Shown here one piece after another: positions 1-5,079 of a stretch of 5,506 nucleotides of DNA. A program made the position numbers and the translations under genes. Each line of letters opens with the position of its first letter. The stretch's first letter is position 1. The stretch lies in NCBI GenBank assembly GCA_043760535.1, contig JAYUOV010000099.1, positions 1-5,506 of the forward strand, in the 5' to 3' direction. The DNA is from JAZKFT01 sp043760535 (lineage in GTDB: Bacteria; Bacteroidota; Bacteroidia; Chitinophagales; Chitinophagaceae). Below the pieces are notes generated by a model. The model had not been told where the DNA came from. It did no database searches and was given only the letters and a program-made list of their open reading frames with translations.

Positions 1-57
1 AAGGGTATATCGGTAACTGTAATTGCATGCGCTAAAAATAAGCACTAAAAGCTTTTA

Positions 58-96
58 CGAATAATAACCACATTTAAAGGCGTAGGTAAGGAGTTC
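58..96 (+). repeat. Diverged copy of the right end of the 1476-1721 repeat element
   Basis: Two blocks match the right end of the element at 1476-1721 exactly and at the same spacing. The 10-mer cgaataataa occurs at 58-67 and at 1675-1684. The 12-mer ggtaaggagttc occurs at 85-96 and at 1702-1713. In both places 17 bases separate the blocks, and those 17 bases are largely different (6 of 17 match). This suggests an old, decayed or partial member of the same repeat family whose left part lies in bases 1-57 or beyond the window. I cannot recognise the hairpins of the full element to its left, so the copy is incomplete or strongly diverged. Confidence 0.5.
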
Positions 97-350
97 TGAT
101 GCTAATATTTTTTAAACTTCCCAAAGAAGCCCTACAGTTTTTTAGGCAAAATAGTGGATAGCTTTTGTTTTGGTTGAAGTAATTTATTGCTAAAATAGCA
201 ATTATTTAGCACCGGTTTTAAACCGAAAGGTTCTGCATGGAGAATGTTTTTTATAGGAAACAAAGGGGTGTAAGATCTGCACTGGAAATACGTATTTAGA
301 TGATTTACAAATTGTTTTTAAAAAAAAATATTTTTGGAATGTGTAACAAT
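97..350. other. AT-rich intergenic region without a gene
   Basis: No coding frame of credible composition is seen on either strand. The one clear structure is a small perfect hairpin at 186-202, with a 7-bp stem attgcta/tagcaat and a 3-base loop; it has no T-tract, so I do not call it a terminator. A run of A and T at 317-335 lies before the operator region and may act as a flexible or bent upstream element of the following promoter. Confidence 0.4.
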
Positions 351-390
351 CTACGAATTGTATCGTATATATTTACGAAGTGATTCGTAG
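351..390 (+). promoter_or_regulatory. Tandem dyad operator, TACGA-N6-TCGTA twice
   Basis: Two perfect inverted repeats of the same format lie in a row: TACGA-N6-TCGTA at 352-367 and again at 374-389. Their starts are 22 bp apart, close to two helical turns, so two bound dimers would sit on the same DNA face. The outermost half-sites also form a perfect 10-bp inverted pair (atctacgaat at 350-359, attcgtagat at 383-392). A TATATTTA sequence at 368-375, seven of eight bases of the Bacteroidota -7 consensus TAnnTTTG, overlaps the space between the dyads, so binding would block transcription of the gene starting at 443. A well-spaced -33 TTTG is not seen. From family knowledge, BlaI/MecI-type winged-helix repressors bind paired short dyads; assigning this site to such a repressor is inference. 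Confidence 0.6.
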
Positions 391-442
391 ATAACTATTT
401 TAAACACAGCCTGCTAGCTGGGAGGCAATAAAAACCAATCTT

Positions 443-1345
443 ATGCATGTAACCAACAAACAAAAATGGATGGCAACCGGAGTAGTTATTATAGCAACTG
501 CTGCGTTTTTAATCTTTCCGCCCTTTCGTGGCGAGGCTCAAAAATCTAAACGAACAGCCACCCAAGCCGATGAAGGAGACAGCTCGAAAAGTAAACGGAA
601 GCCCAGTGCAGTGGATAAGTACAACCGGACTTTTAGAATAGAAAATGTAGAGCTGGAAAAAAGCCTTGCGGAATTAGATAAAGCGCTGGCCGAATTGGAA
701 AAGCAAGATTTTGGAAAAATTAGCGAAACGGTAGAAAAGGCTTTGCTTTCTTTAGATATGGAAAAAATACAGTTGGATGTGGAAAAGGCCATCAAATCGA
801 TAAATACGGATCATGTAAAACTGGAAGTGGAACAAGCCTTGAAGTGGATAAACATGGATAAAATACAGGCAGATGTAAAGAAAGCGATAAAGGAAATGGA
901 TATGGTAAAAATTCAATCAGATGTAAATAAGGCGATGAAGGAAGTTAATTGGAAAGCGATTCAAGATGAAGTAAACGATGCTATAAAACAGGCTAATCTG
1001 TCTCTAGAAGAAATGATGAACATCAATAATGAAGAAATAAAAATGGAGATAGATAAAGCAAGGGCCGAAATTTCCAAAAGTAAAGCTGGCATAAAAGAAG
1101 AAATACTTAAAGCCAATGGCCAGTTACAATCAGTAAAAGTGCAGCTACAGCAAATGAAGACAATGCTTACAGAAATGGAGAAAGATGGGCTGGTAAAAAA
1201 GGGTGCTCAATTGAATATTTACTGGAAAGATGGTAAGCTCTATATTAATGATAAAGAACAGCCACAAAGTGTTTCTGAAAAGTATAAAAAATACATGAAC
1301 CTTGATGTTGTCTCAAATTTGAACGATAACGAGAATGACTTGTAA
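443..1345 (+). CDS. Membrane-anchored helical protein with six 16-residue repeats
   Basis: I do not recognise a named family. The 300-residue product has a short basic N-terminus, one hydrophobic segment at about residues 10-27 (transmembrane anchor or uncleaved signal), then a charged linker (30-60). A long, mostly helical, Lys/Glu-rich region covers about 65-245 and includes six gap-free 16-residue repeats at 90-185. The C-terminal part (256-285) is different: it has an IYWKDGKLYIND segment followed by QPQSVSEKYKKYM. As I recall, such a tail (KDGxLYINxxxQ, then S-x-KY-x-KY) recurs in Bacteroidota envelope proteins, some with M56/BlaR1 peptidase domains, but no peptidase motif (HExxH) is present here. 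The predicted location is the inner membrane with the coil in the periplasm. The ATG at 443 is the first one in frame before the hydrophobic segment; GGGAGG at 420-425 is 17 bases away, too far for a normal ribosome site. A paired operator lies just upstream and a strong terminator follows, so it is probably a single-gene transcript. Function unknown; a structural, scaffolding or signalling role is only a guess. Confidence 0.85.
   Translation: MHVTNKQKWMATGVVIIATAAFLIFPPFRGEAQKSKRTATQADEGDSSKSKRKPSAVDKYNRTFRIENVELEKSLAELDKALAELEKQDFGKISETVEKALLSLDMEKIQLDVEKAIKSINTDHVKLEVEQALKWINMDKIQADVKKAIKEMDMVKIQSDVNKAMKEVNWKAIQDEVNDAIKQANLSLEEMMNINNEEIKMEIDKARAEISKSKAGIKEEILKANGQLQSVKVQLQQMKTMLTEMEKDGLVKKGAQLNIYWKDGKLYINDKEQPQSVSEKYKKYMNLDVVSNLNDNENDL
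710..997 (+). repeat. Six in-frame 48-bp units (16-residue repeats)
   Basis: Codons 90-185 of the gene at 443 divide without gaps into six units of 48 bp starting at 710, 758, 806, 854, 902 and 950. The protein pattern is roughly M-x-K-I-Q-x-D-V-x-K-A-I-K-x-[IMV]-[ND]. Hydrophobic residues fall at unit positions 1, 4, 8, 12 and 15, Ala at 11 in nearly every unit (Leu is at 12 in two), and Asn or Asp ends every unit. The DNA units have diverged well beyond the protein pattern, so the array is old and under selection at the protein level rather than a recent slippage expansion. The regular Asn/Asp could cap one short helix before the next, or the array could be one long amphipathic helix. Confidence 0.85.
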
Positions 1346-1426
1346 AAGTAGAGGTGGAGCATAGCGCTGCCACGTAAAAAATATCAAACCAGCATTCCTC
1401 ATGATGTTAGTTTGGGTTAAACAATC

Positions 1427-1456
1427 GCAGCGGGTTTTTGCCTGCTGCCTTTTTTT
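1427..1456 (+). terminator. Rho-independent terminator of the 443-1345 gene
   Basis: The arms gcagcggg (1427-1434) and cctgctgc (1441-1448) pair over 8 bp with one G-T wobble, around the 6-base loop tttttg. A run of seven T follows at 1450-1456. It lies 82 bases after the stop codon. A second weaker hairpin (1354-1373, GTGG/CCAC plus AGC/GCT with a one-base bulge) sits directly after the stop and may protect the 3' end. Confidence 0.85.
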
Positions 1457-1475
1457 ATAAGTGGCGGAAGCTTGT

Positions 1476-1721
1476 AAATTTTGAACTCCTTACCCCTCGC
1501 AGTTTTGATTGCGTAGTTTTCTTTTTTTGCCTGCCCCGATGAATATCGGTGGATTATTTTGGTGGATCCCAGCGAAAGCCGTGCCCTGATGGAGCGACAT
1601 TGGCGAACGTTGTAAATCCCGTAGCATTACGGGACTCCGTTCAACTGGCTGCTACTATCCGGCTTTTTAGACTGCGAATAATAAGCTGTTTCAAATCACG
1701 GGGTAAGGAGTTCCGAAATTT
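1476..1721. repeat. Roughly 246-bp REP/MITE-like repeat element with inverted ends
   Basis: The ends carry a perfect 14-bp inverted repeat: gaactccttacccc at 1483-1496 and its complement at 1700-1713. Both are flanked outside by aaattt (1476-1481 and 1716-1721), which could be a target duplication or an extension of the inverted ends, because aaattt is its own complement. Inside are two perfect hairpins with 4-base loops: ccgat-gaat-atcgg (1536-1549) and tcccgta-gcat-tacggga (1617-1634). The internal sequence is more GC-rich than the flanks. The open frame across it (1549-1731) has no coding character of its own. A diverged right end of the same family lies at 58-96. I interpret it as a non-autonomous repeat moved in trans, of the REP or MITE kind; no transposase is in the window, so the mechanism is inferred. 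Confidence 0.6.
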
Positions 1722-2566
1722 AGATAACTGAAAATATTTAGTATCCAGAATGTTTGGATAAAGGGCATTAAAAATACAGTAAAAGATTAAAATATTTGCT
1801 GAAGCCCCTGTACTTAATAATTCATGCTTTCCTTTTTGGTGTTATGCCTTTGCAGACAAAACAATTTATTTTTCATTTTTTCACCTTTATACGGGCTTTT
1901 ATTAATCCATGATTTGCTGATGGTTAATCTATTTAGCCAGCAGTTGCTCATTTTGAAAAACGCTATTCTAGTAACAAATCCTTTCATTTCTACAAAGTAC
2001 ATATTCATCTTTTTAATGGATTATTTAAACCATGCCTAACGCTGTGCCTTTTTTCTAATTCTGTTTGTTGCTGCTGCTTTGCGGCCTTGTTAAAGGGTTT
2101 CTTTCTGCTGCTTCAATCATCCTCTTTTAGTCTCTTTTTGTTCTATTCTATATACCTGTTTCGGCATTCATTTACAGCTTCTGGTAACACACTTTCGCAT
2201 TTTCAGATTTTGTGTGTTTGCTTCTTTCTTCACCTTGTTAAAGGGTTTCTGGCTTCTGTAACGCCCATCTTTCTATTGGCTTCTATTTGTTTTTTTTCGT
2301 TAATGGCCATACTAAAATATATACTGTTTATTTAGTATAAAATCAGTATCTAATGTTACACTTTTATAAATTTTAGCCATGTTCATTTGCACCAGTCATT
2401 AACCAGGTTAGGCACATTATTATTTTTATAATACCATATTTTTTTAAAATGCCTGTGTGTTATCTAATTAAAAACGTTCGCTAAATCGTTAATCAGTTGC
2501 TATTTCTTGAATGGCCGTTGGTGATATCAAAACCAAAGCCCATTTTCGCCGAAAGAATATTTACAG
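1722..2566. other. AT-rich gene-free region, possibly a decayed locus
   Basis: These 845 bases contain open frames only of poor quality. The plus-strand frames at 1824-2039 and 2087-2335 are Phe/Leu/Ser-rich products of a T-rich strand. The minus strand of the same zone reads as Lys/Gln/Glu-rich, more protein-like, but it is broken by several stops between 2310 and 2000, which would fit an eroded minus-strand gene. A hairpin with a 6-bp stem (tatcca/tggata, 1742-1760) lies just right of the repeat element. The stretch 2340-2566 must hold the promoter of the gene at 2567, but I see no convincing -33/-7 pair there. Confidence 0.35.
2085..2250. repeat. 18-bp direct repeat pair, 148 bp apart
   Basis: The sequence ccttgttaaagggtttct occurs without mismatch at 2085-2102 and at 2233-2250. 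The flanks show only loose similarity (TG/CT-rich before, CTTCTG-like after). The exact match of 18 bases within a window of this size is unlikely by chance. It could be the remnant of a tandem duplication or a pair of protein-binding sites. On the minus strand both copies are read in the same frame within two tiny open frames as RNPLTR. Confidence 0.6.
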
Positions 2567-3307
2567 ATGAAATTTTTTTTACCAATAACCCTTTTTTGCT
2601 GCATGGCAGCAACCAATGTATATGCCCAATCTGTGGTGCGTGGCAGAGCAATAGATCGTAGTACCAGCAATATTATTTCGCTTGCTACAGTAACCAATCT
2701 TAACAAGGGGAAATCTGTAGTAAGCAGCTACAGTGGCCGGTTTACGATAGTGGCAGAAATAGGCAATCTACTAGTAACATCTTTTGCCGGGTACGATTTT
2801 GATACCATAAGGGTAACGCCGGAAATGATGAATGATACCATTACTATAAGAATGAAAATGTTAAGTACTATGTTACCCATGGTTACCATAACCGGCAATA
2901 GTAAATACTCATCATACCAACTGGATAGTATGGAGCGGCGGGTGCAACATGCAGGCCTTTTAACTAAGGCGAACCTTAAAGCTATTGACGGCCCTGTAGA
3001 AGGTAGCGGATTCGGAATTTCGTTTAGCCTGGACCGTTATTCTAAACGTGAAAAGCAAAAAAGAAAAGCCAAGGAATTGTTTGAAATGATGGAGGAAGAA
3101 GCCTATATCAATTATCGCTTTGGCGATAAAAAAATAACCCAATATACTGGGTTAAAAGAGGAGGGGTTAGTAGAATTTATAAACCTGTACCGCCCAAAGT
3201 ATGACTGGCTTCGGAAACACCCCATCGAGGAAGATGTGGTGGACTACATTAACAATAAACTAAGAGCTTACCGAAAAGTAGCAGGTAATAAACTGAAAGG
3301 AAATTAA
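2567..3307 (+). CDS. Secreted protein with carboxypeptidase-like regulatory domain
   Basis: The 246-residue product starts with a typical signal peptide: basic start, hydrophobic core at residues 3-16, and a probable cleavage site after VYA at residue 20. The Cys pair at 11-12 does not form a lipobox. Residues 22-110 match the pattern of the carboxypeptidase D regulatory-like beta-sandwich found at the N-terminus of many Bacteroidota TonB-dependent receptors: VVRGRAID, a conserved central G-x-F (57-59), a TSFAGYDF strand (71-78) and a TITIRM strand. Residues 115-246 form a basic and acidic helical region ending in YRPKYDWLRKH and a short tail. There is no TonB box or beta-barrel, and the length rules out a receptor. 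The domain is usually a binding or structural module, not an enzyme. Exported to the periplasm or outer membrane side; role unknown. The start at 2567 is set by the signal peptide; no clear Shine-Dalgarno is seen. Its stop overlaps that of the gene on the other strand by 4 bases. Confidence 0.88.
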   Translation: MKFFLPITLFCCMAATNVYAQSVVRGRAIDRSTSNIISLATVTNLNKGKSVVSSYSGRFTIVAEIGNLLVTSFAGYDFDTIRVTPEMMNDTITIRMKMLSTMLPMVTITGNSKYSSYQLDSMERRVQHAGLLTKANLKAIDGPVEGSGFGISFSLDRYSKREKQKRKAKELFEMMEEEAYINYRFGDKKITQYTGLKEEGLVEFINLYRPKYDWLRKHPIEEDVVDYINNKLRAYRKVAGNKLKGN

Positions 3308-3627
3308 TTTAGCTGCACCACGGGCATCCTGTAACCCTGCCCATCGTAGATAAAGAGTTCATCTATCTCATAAGTCCAATATTTAAACAGCGGCGATTTT
3401 TTAATGTAATCTTCAGCCTGTTTTTTAGTTTCCGCATTTATTACAATCCAGCTACGCTGGCTTTCTATACTTACGGTGTAATGATCAATGATGCCTTTGT
3501 TAATAAGGTAATTGATATAGGTGCGATGGGGTGGAACAAGCGTCATAAACTCCTCGTCCATATCAAATGAAATAATCACCTGAAACTTATTTAACTGTGG
3601 CCCCAACTGGTAAACTTCTTCTTTCAT
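3304..3627 (-). CDS. YciI/muconolactone-isomerase-like small protein
   Basis: The 107-residue cytoplasmic product lacks a signal peptide or membrane segment. Its layout is that of a dimeric alpha/beta-barrel (ferredoxin-like) domain: strand KFQVIISFD (14-22), helix with VPPHRTYINYLINKGII (31-47), strand HYTVSIESQRSWIVINAE (49-66), helix TKKQAEDYIKKSPL (67-80), and the strand pair WTYEIDELFIYD (84-95). The pattern resembles proteins labelled YciI-like or muconolactone delta-isomerase in Bacteroidota genomes; those labels rest on fold, and a catabolic role is not implied by anything here. Residues 1-12 extend beyond the usual start of the domain, but no later Met precedes the first strand, so Met1 is kept. 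The gene begins 39 bases after the mtaB stop, on the same strand, so co-transcription with mtaB is likely. It has no Shine-Dalgarno, only a T-rich leader. Confidence 0.82.
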   Translation of the reverse strand: MKEEVYQLGPQLNKFQVIISFDMDEEFMTLVPPHRTYINYLINKGIIDHYTVSIESQRSWIVINAETKKQAEDYIKKSPLFKYWTYEIDELFIYDGQGYRMPVVQLN

Positions 3628-3666
3628 AAAAATAGGTTATTGCTGCGTTCTACTAATCCCCAATCC

Positions 3667-4947
3667 CTACACCACCCAATCTACAATTTCATTTACCCGG
3701 CCATCTATAAACGGGGCGGTAATTTTTATATAATTATCGGTATAGCCTTCCATCATACCACTTTTATTATTTTTTTCAAAAAGCACTTTTCGTATTTGCC
3801 CAAGGTGCAGATTTGTAAAAAACTGCATTTTCATATAGGACAGATTTCTCAGCGATTTGTTGCGCAGGTGCCGGACATTTATTGGCACTACTGGTTTTAT
3901 TTCAAGAGCTTTGGTATTGTCTCTTTCGCTGTAGGTAAATACATGCAGGTAGCTTACATCTAGGCTGTGCAAAAAGTCGAAGGTTTCTTTAAAATCGTCA
4001 TCGGTTTCGCCGGGAAAGCCTACGATTACATCTACACCAATGGCACAATGCGGCATTAGTCTCTTAATCAAAGTAACACGTTCTGCATACAATTCTCTCT
4101 TATACCGGCGGCGCATGGATGCAAGTATTTTATTACTACCACTCTGCAACGGTATATGAAAATGTGGCATAAATCTTTTACTCTTCGCTACAAATTCAAT
4201 AATCTCATTGGTCAATAAATTGGGTTCTATAGAAGAGATGCGATACCGCTCAATGCCCTCCACTTTGTCTAGTGCTTTTACCAAATCGAAGAAGTCTTCT
4301 TCGATTTCTTTGTTTCCATCTGAACCTTTACCAAAATCGCCGAGATTTACGCCGGTCAACACAATCTCCTTTACCCCATCAGCGGCCAGTTGTTTTACAT
4401 TGGCCAATACATTGGCCACATTATCGCTGCGGCTTTTGCCACGGGCCATGGGTATGGTACAAAAGGCACAGTTATAATCGCAGCCATCCTGCACTTTTAA
4501 AAAAGTTCGGGTGCGGTCGTTAATGCTCCAGCTGCTGTTAAAGCCGGTAACTTCTTCAATATCGCAACTGCTTATTTTAGCTGAATCGCCTTTGGAAAGT
4601 TCCTTAATATGCTGCCCTATATTAAATTTTTCGGCTGCACCCAGCACCAGATCTACGCCAGGAATGGCGGCTATTTCTTTTGGTTTAAGCTGTGCATAGC
4701 AGCCGGTAATCACCACTAGGCTTCCGGGGCTTTTGCGTTGTATCTGCCTTACCAGGTACCTGCATTCTTTATCTGCGTTATCGGTTACGCTACAGGTGTT
4801 TATTACATACACATCGGCCACTTCGTCAAAATCTTTCTTTTCAAAACCTTCGCTTTCCATTTGCCGCGATAGGGTAGAAGTCTCCGAAAAATTGAGTTTG
4901 CAGCCAAGCGTATGAAACGCCACCGATTTCTTTTCCACTGTAATCAT
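3667..4947 (-). CDS. mtaB: tRNA N6-threonylcarbamoyladenosine(37)-C2 methylthiotransferase MtaB
   Basis: This radical-SAM enzyme adds a methylthio group to C2 of t6A37 in tRNAs that read ANN codons, giving ms2t6A. In the 426-residue form, the N-terminal methylthiotransferase domain carries the three cluster cysteines: C16 in LGCKLN, C52 in NTCSVT and C83 in TGCYAQ. The radical-SAM site is CxxxCxxC at C156, C160 and C163 in DGCDYNCAFC, followed by HIPLQSGS (264-271) and GFPGET (310-315), both typical of the family. The C-terminal part from about 383 fits a short TRAM RNA-binding domain. GCKLN near the start separates MtaB from MiaB and RimO. An in-frame ATG at 4980 would add 11 residues (MNIGSRYLYRI), but they would run through a promoter-like TATCTTTA; the Met at 4947 fits the usual family start, so I use it. 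All catalytic residues are present and the length is normal, so it should be active. It leads a probable two-gene unit with the YciI-like gene. Confidence 0.95.
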   Translation of the reverse strand: MITVEKKSVAFHTLGCKLNFSETSTLSRQMESEGFEKKDFDEVADVYVINTCSVTDNADKECRYLVRQIQRKSPGSLVVITGCYAQLKPKEIAAIPGVDLVLGAAEKFNIGQHIKELSKGDSAKISSCDIEEVTGFNSSWSINDRTRTFLKVQDGCDYNCAFCTIPMARGKSRSDNVANVLANVKQLAADGVKEIVLTGVNLGDFGKGSDGNKEIEEDFFDLVKALDKVEGIERYRISSIEPNLLTNEIIEFVAKSKRFMPHFHIPLQSGSNKILASMRRRYKRELYAERVTLIKRLMPHCAIGVDVIVGFPGETDDDFKETFDFLHSLDVSYLHVFTYSERDNTKALEIKPVVPINVRHLRNKSLRNLSYMKMQFFTNLHLGQIRKVLFEKNNKSGMMEGYTDNYIKITAPFIDGRVNEIVDWVV

Positions 4948-4954
4948 GATGCGG

Positions 4955-4980
4955 TAAAGATAACGGCTTCCTATGTTCAA
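4955..4980 (-). promoter_or_regulatory. Candidate mtaB promoter
   Basis: Read on the minus strand, TATCTTTA (4962-4955) matches seven of eight bases of the Bacteroidota -7 consensus TAnnTTTG, and CTTG with its TTG at 4980-4978 lies 15 bases upstream as a possible -33 element; this spacing is a little short. The start of transcription would fall within a few bases of the ATG at 4947, leaving a very short leader. The evidence is sequence match only. Confidence 0.35.
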
Positions 4981-5079
4981 GGTTCAGGGAGCAGGTAGCA
5001 TGGAACAAGGTTCAATCTTGCAGTAAATGGTGCTACAAGCGGTAGTAGTTTAGCCGTACTGCTTACTACACAAAGCTTT

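Noticed and set aside
420..425. GGGAGG as Shine-Dalgarno for the gene at 443
   Set aside because: It is 17 bases from the ATG, too far for normal pairing, and there is no in-frame start closer to it.
538..795. Minus-strand frame opposite the helical-repeat gene
   Set aside because: The Ser/Phe-rich product is the complement of Lys/Glu codons in the clearly real plus-strand gene.
710..997. Regular 48-bp spacing as a CRISPR array
   Set aside because: The units have no identical repeats and no spacers; the period is a protein-coding repeat in frame.
1700..1713. ggggtaaggagttc read as a ribosome binding site
   Set aside because: The AAGGAG core looks like one, but no frame starts after it and the same sequence recurs inverted and directly as the repeat end.
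1549..1731. 60-codon plus-strand open frame
   Set aside because: It lies almost wholly within the repeat element, spans its second hairpin and right inverted end, and shows no domain pattern. It is most likely an accidental frame of the repeat.
1814..2039. Overlapping frames on both strands (1814-2008 minus, 1824-2039 plus)
   Set aside because: Both are short, mutually exclusive and composition-driven, with no recognisable motif or ribosome site.
2087..2335. 82-codon plus-strand frame rich in Phe, Leu and Ser
   Set aside because: It needs a TTG start and its hydrophobic composition follows directly from the T-rich strand; it has no signal peptide or membrane-protein layout.
3640..4915. Several plus-strand frames opposite mtaB (3640-3963, 4208-4477, 4272-4523, 4511-4699, 4733-4915)
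   Set aside because: All are shadows of mtaB, whose motifs and full length are unambiguous on the minus strand.
4948..4980. Longer mtaB start at 4980
   Set aside because: The 11 extra residues are not typical of the family and overlap a promoter-like element; the Met at 4947 places LGCKLN at the usual distance from the start.
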